Shown here piece after piece: positions 1 to 6,672 of a stretch of 11,417 nucleotides of DNA (its first letter is position 1; each line of letters starts with the position of its first letter). The position numbers and the translations under genes are program-made. The stretch covers positions 1 to 11,417 of the forward strand of contig JAVVPD010000070.1 in the NCBI GenBank assembly GCA_036655975.1, written 5' to 3'. Source of the DNA: CASQEL01 sp036655975 (GTDB lineage: Bacteria > Desulfobacterota > Desulfovibrionia > Desulfovibrionales > Desulfovibrionaceae). The notes beneath the pieces are model-generated. The model saw only the letters and a list, made by a program, of their open reading frames with translations, was not told the DNA's origin and did not search any database.

Positions 1-1
1 G

Positions 2-124
2 CGCTTTTTTCGTTCTTTTCGTCCACGTATCTCCTCCATTTTCTCCACCCTGCTGCTGGCACTGCTTTGCCTGCTCGGCTGTTGCCTCCCCGCATGGGCG
101 TGGCGCACAAGGCACAAACCCTGA
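2..124 (+). other. Possible 3' end or remnant of a signal-peptide-like ORF (unassigned)
   Basis: This open frame enters from the left edge and stops at TGA 122-124, giving about 40 residues. They read as an Arg-rich stretch, a hydrophobic core (STLLLALLCLLGCCL) and PAWA, which together resemble a Sec signal peptide; LLGC could also be a lipobox. A stop only six residues after PAWA would make it a truncated gene or a tiny lipoprotein whose start lies outside the window. The other two forward frames do not continue into anything I recognise. An alternative reading on the minus strand has a good Shine-Dalgarno (GGAGGAG, complement of 31-37) followed by GTG (complement of 24-26) and the codons MDEKNEKS, which would be the start of a leftward gene. 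I cannot decide between these two readings, and both may be chance. Confidence 0.2.
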
Positions 125-183
125 GCTTGTACCTTTTGGCGGCGCGATTATGATTTTAGCCCCGTGATGTTTACAATGCCCGC

Positions 184-251
184 TAAAGCATTTTTGATTC
201 CAGACGCTCCCTCCGGCGCTTTACGGCGAAAGTAAATTTCGCCTACGCCTA
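184..251 (-). repeat. 68-bp dispersed repeat, left copy (inverted relative to the right copy)
   Basis: The reverse complement of 184-251 matches 11324-11391 at 66 of 68 positions. The two differences, at 213 and 217, are both C/T transitions, and the match ends sharply on both sides. Inside is a perfect 7-bp hairpin, GGCGAAA (225-231) and TTTCGCC (237-243), with a 5-nt loop. In this copy CTTTA (219-223) can also pair with TAAAG (250-254) outside the hairpin. Beyond the repeat a second small hairpin, AGGGG (260-264) with CCCCT (270-274), lies before the permease gene. The element does not look coding. It could be a REP-like or MITE-like interspersed element or a transcribed structured RNA element; no family name is assigned. 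Confidence 0.85.
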
Positions 252-300
252 AAGGCTCTAGGGGCTTGTCCCCTGAACTGATAGCGGTTATTCATAAGCT

Positions 301-1095
301 ATGCCCCGTCCACATACACCGAAACTTTCGCGCCTTTTAGCAAGCCTGCTGCTTGCTGGGGCTGTGTTATGGCTTGCCGCATCGCTTTGGAATCAGGAGC
401 CGAGCACCTATGTGTGGGAATGGCGGCGGGCTATACGGTATGTGGGTTTTTTTGGGATAGAGGGCTTTGTAGCTGGGCCGCTGCTGTTGGGCTTGGGAGT
501 GACCTTGCGGATTGTGGGGGCAGCTCTTATGGTATCGGTGTTTTTGGGGCTGGTAGCGGCGGTGTTGCGGCACGGCCCCTCGTATACGGGGCGCGGGCTG
601 GCCTTGGTGTATGTGGGCCTTGTACGCAATACTCCTTTGCTGATTCAGCTGTTTGCGGTGTACTTTGTGCTGGCACCGGTGTTGCACCTTTCTCCTTTCT
701 GGGCCGCAGTGCTGACCTTGGCAGCCTTTGAAGGGGCGTACATGGCGGAGATTTTTCGCGCGGGGCTGAACAGCGTACCGCAGGGGCAAAAAGACGCTGC
801 CGTGAGCTTGGGCTTGCCCCGCAGGCAAAGTTTTTTTGCCGTCATTTTGCCGCAGGCCGTGCGCCGAGTATTGCCGCCTTTGACGAGCCAAACTGTTTCG
901 TTAATTAAGGATTCCGCCTTGGTAAGCGCCATAGCCTTGCCAGATTTGACCATGCAGGCCCAAGCCACCATTGCGGAAACTTTTTTGTCGTTGGAATTGT
1001 GGTTGCTGGTAGCGGGTATATATTTGGTACTCACCTTACTGGTTTCCTTGCCAGCTTTGTGGTTGGAAAAACATTTTGCCTGGAAGTGGTTATGA
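301..1095 (+). CDS. Polar amino-acid type ABC transporter permease (HisM/GlnP family)
   Basis: This 264-residue inner-membrane permease belongs to the polar amino acid uptake family, whose members usually have 215-270 residues. A hydrophobic segment at about 10-30 precedes the permease core, which starts near residue 58 (GPLLLGLGVTLRIVG). RNTPLLIQLF at 109-118 is a family hallmark. The EAA loop that docks on the ATPase is at about 147-178 (AEIFRAGLNSVPQGQKDAA followed by SLGLP). Further hydrophobic segments lie at about 205-220 and 232-255. The start is ATG 301, because an in-frame TAA lies two codons upstream at 295-297; there is no clear Shine-Dalgarno before it, so a later start or a leader-dependent start is possible. 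Its stop overlaps the start of the binding-protein gene. No ATP-binding subunit is encoded in the window, so it must come from elsewhere. The exact substrate cannot be read from the permease. Confidence 0.9.
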   Translation: MPRPHTPKLSRLLASLLLAGAVLWLAASLWNQEPSTYVWEWRRAIRYVGFFGIEGFVAGPLLLGLGVTLRIVGAALMVSVFLGLVAAVLRHGPSYTGRGLALVYVGLVRNTPLLIQLFAVYFVLAPVLHLSPFWAAVLTLAAFEGAYMAEIFRAGLNSVPQGQKDAAVSLGLPRRQSFFAVILPQAVRRVLPPLTSQTVSLIKDSALVSAIALPDLTMQAQATIAETFLSLELWLLVAGIYLVLTLLVSLPALWLEKHFAWKWL

Positions 1096-1913
1096 TGTTG
1101 AAAAAAATACGTGTATTGCTGGGTTTGCTGCTATTGACAGCCAGCGTGGCCCATGCTGGGCCGGCGACCAAGGCTGAAACCGGTCACAGCGTTATGGCTC
1201 AGGCTGTGGAGCGCGGGGTTTTGCGCGTGGGTATGTCGTCCTTTGTGCCGTGGGCCATGCAGGACAAAACCGGTGCCTATATCGGCTTTGAGGTGGATGT
1301 TGCCACCCGCCTTGCCAAGGATTTTGGGCTAAAACTGGAACTTGTGCCCACGCGCTGGTCGGGGATTATTCCGGCACTGCTGACGGGGAAGTTTGATATG
1401 ATTGTGGGGGGCTTGTCCATCACTCCAGAGCGTTGCCTGAAGGTGAATTTTTCTATTCCCTACGATTACACGGGCATTGAAGCCATCGCCCACAAGGCCA
1501 GCGCGGGCAAGCGCAGCACACTGGAAAATTTTAATGAGCCTGGGGTTGTGGTGGCGGTGCGTACGGGCAGTACGCCGGTGCTGGTGGCAAAAAAAATGTT
1601 TCCTCAAGCTACCTTGCGCCAATTTGACGACGAGGCCCCCGCCGTGCAGGAAGTGCTTTCTGGGCGGGCGCAGCTTTTTTTGACCTCGGTTCCTTTGGGC
1701 ACTTTTGAGGTTTTACGCAGCCCAGACAAAGTGTTCCGCCCCACGGACACGCTGCTGATGCCACAACCCATTGCCATTGCTGTACGTAAGGGCGATTACG
1801 ACAGCATAAACACGCTGGACAGTTGGATTCGCACGGTGGAAGCGGAGGGCTGGCTTAAAGAACGCAAAGCCTATTGGTTTGAAAGCAGGGCATGGGAGGC
1901 CCGTTTGGAATAA
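1092..1913 (+). CDS. Periplasmic solute-binding protein, family 3 (amino-acid ABC transporter)
   Basis: This 273-residue exported protein would capture the ligand for the adjacent permease. The start is ATG 1092, overlapping the permease stop as ATGA; ATG 1095 is an equally possible in-frame start. Residues 1-22 form a Sec signal peptide (KKIR, a Leu-rich core, then AHA, with cleavage before GPA). The mature part shows the family-3 pattern: RGVLRVGMSSFVPW (41-54), GFEVDVATRLAKDFG (65-79), GLSITPER (107-114) and AVRTGSTPV (155-163). Arg114 aligns with the Arg that binds the ligand alpha-carboxylate in HisJ and GlnBP. The Asp that normally binds the alpha-amino group is missing: the stretch GRAQLFLTSVP (191-201) has Ser199 at that place. 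The ligand may therefore not be a standard alpha-amino acid. This is a hand alignment, so the substrate inference is weak, while the family assignment is firm. Confidence 0.9.
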   Translation: MMLKKIRVLLGLLLLTASVAHAGPATKAETGHSVMAQAVERGVLRVGMSSFVPWAMQDKTGAYIGFEVDVATRLAKDFGLKLELVPTRWSGIIPALLTGKFDMIVGGLSITPERCLKVNFSIPYDYTGIEAIAHKASAGKRSTLENFNEPGVVVAVRTGSTPVLVAKKMFPQATLRQFDDEAPAVQEVLSGRAQLFLTSVPLGTFEVLRSPDKVFRPTDTLLMPQPIAIAVRKGDYDSINTLDSWIRTVEAEGWLKERKAYWFESRAWEARLE

Positions 1914-2689
1914 TGCCGACAGTGGCGGAACTTCGACTGGCGGCAGAAATTGCGGCCTGCGAGGCGGGCTGCATGCCTCCGCGCTATCGCCGTAACGGAC
2001 GCATGACCACACCCGCACAGCAGGCGGCGCTTTTGCGGGCACGGGTGCTGTTGGTGGGGCTTGGCGGGCTGGGCGGGCATGTGCTGGACGCCTTGTTGCG
2101 TATGGGGGTGGGGCACATCACGGGGGTGGACGGCGACAGTTTTGAAGAATCGAATTTGAATCGTCAATTGTTGTGCACGCAGGAAAATATGGGGCAGTCC
2201 AAAGCTCAGGCGGCGGTAGCCCACGCGCAGCGCGTGAACAGTGCGGTGGATGTGGTGCCCGTGCCCACTGTGGTGCACGGGGCGGCGTGGGCAGAGCTGA
2301 TCAGGGGGGGGCATCGGGCTTTGGGTTTTGACGTGGTGGTAGACGCCCTTGGCGGTTTGGAAGACCGGCAGGCCCTGCACACAGCCGCCCAAAGGGCGAA
2401 TATTCCCGTGGTTACAGCGGGCATTGCGGGGCTGACCGGCTGGGTGCAGCTCCTCCGTGCGGGGGACAAAGGGCCTATGGACTATTTTTCACAACATCAG
2501 CGTCAGGCTTGGGAACTGGGGGGAAGCGAGAGCGCGGAAGAGATGCTCGGCAATCTTGTCCCCACGGTTATGCTTGCAGCGGGGGTGCAGTGCGCGCACG
2601 TGTATACTTTGCTGACCGGAGGGGTGTGCCGCTCTGAAATGCTGATTTTTGACGCGCAAGACCTCTGTTTTATGCCTATCCGGCCCTAG
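1913..2689 (+). CDS. ThiF/MoeB/HesA-family adenylating (E1-like) enzyme
   Basis: This 258-residue protein has the E1-like Rossmann adenylation fold that activates the C-terminus of small sulfur-carrier proteins with ATP (as in ThiF-ThiS and MoeB-MoaD). The nucleotide-binding loop is VGLGGLGG (48-55), followed by DGDSFEESNLNRQ (73-85) with the acidic and Asn-Arg residues that contact ATP. Lys97 and Asp144 (VVVDALGG) fit other conserved positions. The paired CxxC zinc motifs found in MoeB are absent, so this may be a HesA-like or specialised member. ATG 1913 is chosen because it overlaps the upstream stop (TAATG) and follows GGGAGG (1894-1899), although the 13-nt spacing is long; an in-frame ATG at 1892 would overlap the previous gene by 22 bp. 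No small carrier protein with a C-terminal Gly-Gly is encoded nearby, so the partner is unknown. A run of eight G (2304-2311) lies inside the gene. Confidence 0.85.
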   Translation: MPTVAELRLAAEIAACEAGCMPPRYRRNGRMTTPAQQAALLRARVLLVGLGGLGGHVLDALLRMGVGHITGVDGDSFEESNLNRQLLCTQENMGQSKAQAAVAHAQRVNSAVDVVPVPTVVHGAAWAELIRGGHRALGFDVVVDALGGLEDRQALHTAAQRANIPVVTAGIAGLTGWVQLLRAGDKGPMDYFSQHQRQAWELGGSESAEEMLGNLVPTVMLAAGVQCAHVYTLLTGGVCRSEMLIFDAQDLCFMPIRP

Positions 2690-2751
2690 AACTTTCGTGA
2701 AAAACAAAAATAGTCCGAAACGGCGTATTGCCTATTTCTTTTGAAGAAAAA

Positions 2752-2765
2752 ATGTCGTATGACAT
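2752..2765. promoter_or_regulatory. Perfect 14-bp dyad, candidate operator
   Basis: ATGTC (2752-2756) and GACAT (2761-2765) form a perfect inverted repeat around GTAT. The half-sites TGTCG and TGACA resemble the CooA half-sites as I remember them, but they are separated by 2 bp instead of 6, so ordinary CRP-type binding geometry does not fit. It lies about 130 bp before the cooM start. It could be an operator for another dimeric regulator or a chance palindrome. Confidence 0.35.
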
Positions 2766-2838
2766 CTGAGCTATGGTACGAAGGTAAAACTTTTTTTCAC
2801 AAGCTTCCTATGGGTTTATTCATTGGTAAATGTCGAAG

Positions 2839-2861
2839 GCTATCGCGTGAAGATGCGTAGC
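2839..2861 (+). other. Leader hairpin candidate before cooM
   Basis: GCTA-CGC (2839-2842 and 2844-2846, with T2843 bulged) pairs with GCG-TAGC (2855-2861) around an 8-nt loop. No U-tract follows, so it is not an intrinsic terminator. If transcription starts upstream, it would fold in the cooM 5' leader. Its function is unknown and it may be a chance structure. Confidence 0.25.
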
Positions 2862-2882
2862 ACACCACACTGACCTGTCATC

Positions 2883-2900
2883 ATGGGGCAACGACTATGA
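2883..2900 (+). other. Five-codon mini-ORF overlapping the cooM start
   Basis: ATG at 2883 opens a reading frame MGQRL ending at TGA 2898-2900, which overlaps the cooM ATG (2897-2899) as ATGA. It has no clear Shine-Dalgarno of its own, and the GGGG inside it (2885-2888) is the only purine-rich stretch available to cooM. Translational coupling between leader and cooM is possible, but nothing in the sequence proves that it is translated. Confidence 0.2.
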
Positions 2901-5900
2901 CGCAATCTCTTCCTGTCACAGCGGATATTTCCCTTGTGTTATATTTAGGGATTATCCTGCTGCTTTACGGCACATTCAAGGCCGTTCAGACAAGGGGCAA
3001 TTATCGGCAACTCATTTGTTGGGGGGCCGTAGCCGACGCGGGCCTTGTGTGTATGGGGCTTGGCGCGGAAAATGCCGTTGGCGTTCTGGGCGCGCTGCTC
3101 TTGGCCTGTTTTCAGTTGTTTGCCCGCGCTTTGGCCTATACGGCTTTGCAGGCTTTAACGCCTGCCCATGCTGAAGCCACAGCAGACAACCTACGCAGTG
3201 CTGGAGCCGTCCACAAAACGGCGGGGGCGCTGTTTGGCCTAGGGCTGCTTGCGGCTTTGGGGGGTTCGCCCTTCATGGTGCCGGAAGGGCGCATGTTTAT
3301 CATGCAAGGCATTGTCACGGGCGGTTTGCTGGGCGGCATTGCCGGCCCTGTGCTGGCGGCCCTGTGTAGTACGGTTTTTGTGTGGTTGAGTGTTGAAGCC
3401 GTGTGCCGGGTGTGCCTGTTGGATGCGGACACTATGCAGGTGAAAAGCGGCATGCCTGCGCGATCGGTGCTGGTGCTTGGGGCGCTTGTGGCCTTGTGTG
3501 GTTTGTTCCGTACCCCTTTGACCCAAATGTTTGCGGCTATGACGGGCGCGGGGGAATTTGTCAGCCATGCGGGCTTGAGCCACCCTGCTTTTTATGTGCT
3601 CTACCTTGGCGCTTTTGTTGTGGCTTTGCTCGGCTGGAAAATGCCCCAGCAGCGGGATAAAGCCGCAGTTGCCGTCACCGGTTTAGCCTTTTTACTGGCG
3701 GTGGGCGCGGGGGAAATGGCGGCGGTGTCGCGCCTTTTCGCGGTGCTGGTCACGGGTATTGGTTTTGTGGTCAGCGTGTATTCCATGGGTTATATGGCCC
3801 ACGCCCCGCGCGTGAGTGCCTATCAGTTTTTCCTGCTGCTGACCTTTGCCTCGTTGGTGGGCATTGTGACCACGCCGGATTTGGGCGTGTTCTACGGGTA
3901 TTGGGAATTAATGACTTTTGCCTCCTATTTCCTGGTGGTGCATGAAGGTACCCGTGTGGCCTACGCTGCGGGGAGTAAATATTATATCATGTGCGCGGGC
4001 GGTGCTTTTTTGATGCTGCCGGGGCTGATGCTCCTTGGCGCGGGCAGTACCACTATGGCCGACATTCCTGCCGCCGCCCTGGCTATGGACAGTAATCTGC
4101 TCAAAGCCGCACTGGTGTTGACTTTGGCAGGTTTTGCCGTGAAGGCGGGCCTTGTGCCCCTGCACGGCTGGCTGCCCGACGCGCACCCTGCCGCGCCTTC
4201 ATCGGTGTCCGGCCCTTTGTCGGGTGTGATTACCAAAATGGGCATTTTTGGCATTGTGGTCATCATTTTAGGGCAGGCAGGCTATGCCGCGCAGAATATG
4301 CCCGGTCAGGCGGGCTTGTCGTGGATTGGCTATGCCATTTCCTTCATGGGGGGGCTGACCCTGATTTTGGGTGAATACATGGCCCTGAAGCAGGACGACA
4401 TCAAACGCATGTTGGCCTATTCAACCCTTGGGCAATTGGGCGAAATTACGCTTATTCTTGGCCTTGGCACATGGCTGGCAACGGTGGGCGCACTGGCGCA
4501 CACGGTGAACCACGCTATTATGAAGGACTTGCTCTTTCTCGGGGCGGGCGCGCTGATTATGCGGGTAGGGTCGCGCCAATTGGCGGATCTGAAAGGCCTG
4601 TGGCGCGATATGCCGTGGACGGTGGGCTGTATGGTGGTGGGGCTTATCTCCATCATGGGCTTGCCGCCTTTTGCGGGCTTTTTTAGTAAATATTTGATGA
4701 TTCAAGCCGCCGTGGACGCGGGCTATATTTGGCTGGCCGTGCTGATATTGGCGGGCAGTTTGGTGGGGGCGGTGTACTACACGCGCATATTGCGTATTAT
4801 CGTGTTTGAAAAGCGTCCCGAGCATTTACCCAAGGTGGAAGAAGCCCCGTGGTCTATCCGCATTGCGCTGTTGATGCTGGCCTCTCTGTCCATTTTGTTG
4901 GGCCTTGCCCCGCAATTGTCTTTGGCGCTGATTGTTCCCGTGGCAAGTTCGGGTTTTGTGCCTCAAGGCAATGCGGCCTTGATTATGGCCTCGGTTAATG
5001 TGCCGTGGCCGGTGTTTGTGGCGGTGCCCATGCTGGGCGCCTTTGTGCCCATGTTCTTCCGCAAGGAGCCGCAAAAGGCGGGATGGGCAACCGTGTGGGT
5101 GCTGCTGGTGACGGCGGTGCTGGTGCTGCTTTTTGGTACCTATTTGGACACGCTGTCCTATCTTTTTGCCTTGTTGGTTCCGCTGGTGGGCGCGCTGAAC
5201 ATGGCCTATGCCGTGGGCTACATGAGCCACAGTCATACGCAGTGGCGCTTTTACGGCGCGTTTTGCTGTATGTGCGCGGGCCTTATCGGCATTGCCAGTA
5301 GCGAATATTTGTTCAGCTTCTTTTTGTTTTGGGAAATTATGTCCTCATGGGCTTTATACATGGCTTTGGCCCACGAAGGGGACAAAGCTTCCATGCGCGA
5401 AGCCTTCAAATACTTTATTTTTAATGTGTTCGGTGCGGGTTTCATCTTTGTGGGGGTCACCGTGCTTGGGGCCTATACACCGCTGAATATCGAAATTCTG
5501 TGGCGGGCCGTGCCCAATTTGCCCTCGTGGGCGGCAACGCTTGGGGTAAGCCTGCTGGCTATCGGATTTGTAATGAAGGCCGCACAATTGCCCTTCCGCA
5601 TTGATTGGCAGATGCATCCGGCCCTTGCGCCTACACCGGTCTCGGGCTTTATTTCCTCGGTATTGCTGAAGAGCGCCATCCTCGGTTTGGTCAAGCTGTT
5701 CATGCTGCTGGGGGGGGCCTTGGTCATGGCGAATATTCTGAACGTGGATCATCAGCGCGTTATTCAGCTTATGGTCATGTGGATAGGCGGCATCACCATT
5801 ATCATGGCGTCGATTCAGGCGCTCATGGCGAGTAATTTGAAGTTGGTATTTATCTATTCTACCGTCAGCCAGATCGGCTACATGGTCTTGGCAGTGGGCA

Positions 5901-6670
5901 TTGGTTCCGCGCTGGGCTATGCGGGCGGGCTGCTGCACCTGATTAATCATGTGTTCTTTAAAGACCTGCTCTTTTTGATTTGCGGGGCGCTCATGTTTCA
6001 GACCCACAAGGATAATTTGGCGGATCTGGGCGGTATCGGGCGCAAAATGCCCATCACGCTGACGATGTTCGCCATTGCGGGTTTGTCCCTTGTGGGGGTT
6101 CCGCCGACCAGCGGTTTCACCTCCAAGTGGATTATCTATCACGCATTAATGGCCGACGGGCAGCCCATGTTGGCGTTGATGTCGCTCATCGGCTCGGTTA
6201 TTACCCTCGCCTATATTGCTAAGTTTTTGCATGCGGCCTTCCTTGGGCAGCCGGCGGCGGATTTGGACCATGTGACGGAAGCCCCGCGCGTGATGCTCAT
6301 CCCCATGGCGGTGTTGAGCGGGGGTTGTATTGTTACGGGGGTATTCCCGGGTTTAGCCCTGTATCCCATTAACGGTATTTTGGGTGATTATGGCCTGCGC
6401 GGGCTGGATGTGGCGCTTTCGGGCATTAATTCCGGCGCGGGCGCGTGGAATGCCACGGCCATGGCGGTTATGGTGGCTTTGGCTGCCTACGGTGGTTGGA
6501 AGTTTGTGACCTATTTTGTCAACGCCAATTCGCGCCTTACCGATGTGCATACCTGCGGTCTTGAACCTGACGTGGCGTCTAGCCGCATGGGGCCGTCCAG
6601 TATTTATGCGAGTCTTATGGGTATATTGACTCGTCGCAACGCCTCCCGCAACGAAGCAGGGGAGAACTAG
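2897..6670 (+). CDS. cooM: CooM: giant fused antiporter-like membrane subunit of Coo hydrogenase
   Basis: This 1257-residue polytopic inner-membrane protein is related to the ion-pumping subunits NuoL/M/N, HycC and EchA; it is expected to couple H2 formation to H+ or Na+ translocation. Most relatives have one module of 450-650 residues. Here a full module lies at about 255-720 (Glu337 in WELM, Lys416 in FAVKAG, Lys447, Lys503, His535, His539, Lys543). A second lies at about 735-1205 (Glu813 in FWEIM, Lys894, Lys925, Lys982, His1014, His1018, Lys1022). Residues 1-250 look like the C-terminal half of a third, degenerate module: Arg37, Arg77, Pro125 and Arg132 have exactly the spacing of Lys503, Lys543, Pro591 and Lys598. 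The tail (DVHTCGLEP, 1216-1224) resembles ends of other group 4 subunits. The Shine-Dalgarno is weak (GGGG, 8-nt spacing). A run of eight G occurs at 5710-5717. The cooK gene follows after 2 bp. The large size matches CooM as I remember it. Confidence 0.93.
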   Translation: MTQSLPVTADISLVLYLGIILLLYGTFKAVQTRGNYRQLICWGAVADAGLVCMGLGAENAVGVLGALLLACFQLFARALAYTALQALTPAHAEATADNLRSAGAVHKTAGALFGLGLLAALGGSPFMVPEGRMFIMQGIVTGGLLGGIAGPVLAALCSTVFVWLSVEAVCRVCLLDADTMQVKSGMPARSVLVLGALVALCGLFRTPLTQMFAAMTGAGEFVSHAGLSHPAFYVLYLGAFVVALLGWKMPQQRDKAAVAVTGLAFLLAVGAGEMAAVSRLFAVLVTGIGFVVSVYSMGYMAHAPRVSAYQFFLLLTFASLVGIVTTPDLGVFYGYWELMTFASYFLVVHEGTRVAYAAGSKYYIMCAGGAFLMLPGLMLLGAGSTTMADIPAAALAMDSNLLKAALVLTLAGFAVKAGLVPLHGWLPDAHPAAPSSVSGPLSGVITKMGIFGIVVIILGQAGYAAQNMPGQAGLSWIGYAISFMGGLTLILGEYMALKQDDIKRMLAYSTLGQLGEITLILGLGTWLATVGALAHTVNHAIMKDLLFLGAGALIMRVGSRQLADLKGLWRDMPWTVGCMVVGLISIMGLPPFAGFFSKYLMIQAAVDAGYIWLAVLILAGSLVGAVYYTRILRIIVFEKRPEHLPKVEEAPWSIRIALLMLASLSILLGLAPQLSLALIVPVASSGFVPQGNAALIMASVNVPWPVFVAVPMLGAFVPMFFRKEPQKAGWATVWVLLVTAVLVLLFGTYLDTLSYLFALLVPLVGALNMAYAVGYMSHSHTQWRFYGAFCCMCAGLIGIASSEYLFSFFLFWEIMSSWALYMALAHEGDKASMREAFKYFIFNVFGAGFIFVGVTVLGAYTPLNIEILWRAVPNLPSWAATLGVSLLAIGFVMKAAQLPFRIDWQMHPALAPTPVSGFISSVLLKSAILGLVKLFMLLGGALVMANILNVDHQRVIQLMVMWIGGITIIMASIQALMASNLKLVFIYSTVSQIGYMVLAVGIGSALGYAGGLLHLINHVFFKDLLFLICGALMFQTHKDNLADLGGIGRKMPITLTMFAIAGLSLVGVPPTSGFTSKWIIYHALMADGQPMLALMSLIGSVITLAYIAKFLHAAFLGQPAADLDHVTEAPRVMLIPMAVLSGGCIVTGVFPGLALYPINGILGDYGLRGLDVALSGINSGAGAWNATAMAVMVALAAYGGWKFVTYFVNANSRLTDVHTCGLEPDVASSRMGPSSIYASLMGILTRRNASRNEAGEN

Positions 6671-6672
6671 CC

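Larger units (their letters stand above)
2690..2896 (+). promoter_or_regulatory. Intergenic control region upstream of the coo hydrogenase operon
   Basis: These 207 bp are the only gap over 12 bp within 301-11198 and must hold the operon promoter unless transcription reads through from the upstream unit. The region is A+T-richer than the genes. I see no clear intrinsic terminator after the ThiF-like gene. No promoter with both good -35 and -10 boxes stands out. I also looked for the R. rubrum CooA pattern (TGTCA-N6-CGACA, from memory) and did not find it at the right spacing. What is present is a 14-bp dyad at 2752-2765, a 7-bp hairpin with one bulge at 2839-2861, a TGAC-CT-GTCA dyad at 2871-2880, and the direct repeat AATGTCG at 2751-2757 and 2829-2835. 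CO-responsive control by a CRP-family regulator is an inference from the operon's identity, not from a matched site. Confidence 0.6.

Noticed and set aside
266..294. Sigma-70 promoter for the permease (TTGTCC with TATTCA at 17-bp spacing).
   Set aside because: The -10 box is poor and the start site would fall at the ATG, leaving no leader; support is too weak.
999..1091. Upstream extension of the binding-protein frame to ATG 999.
   Set aside because: It would overlap the permease by about 100 bp and bury the signal peptide inside the protein.
2709..2740. Terminator after the ThiF-like gene (GGC/GCC stem followed by a T-rich stretch).
   Set aside because: The stem is only 3 bp unless a large asymmetric bulge is allowed, and the T-tract is broken.
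2772..2790. Possible sigma-54 promoter starting TGGTAC upstream of cooM.
   Set aside because: The -12 element lacks the required GC, so the pattern fails.
2785..2802. TCACAA at 2797-2802 as part of an HcpR/CRP-type site.
   Set aside because: The left half-site six bases upstream is TAAAAC, with almost no match to TTGTGA.
5354..6142. Long minus-strand open frame of 262 codons opposite cooM.
   Set aside because: It is rich in His, Gln and Arg with no domain pattern, as expected for the antisense of a membrane-protein gene; cooM is conserved over the same stretch.
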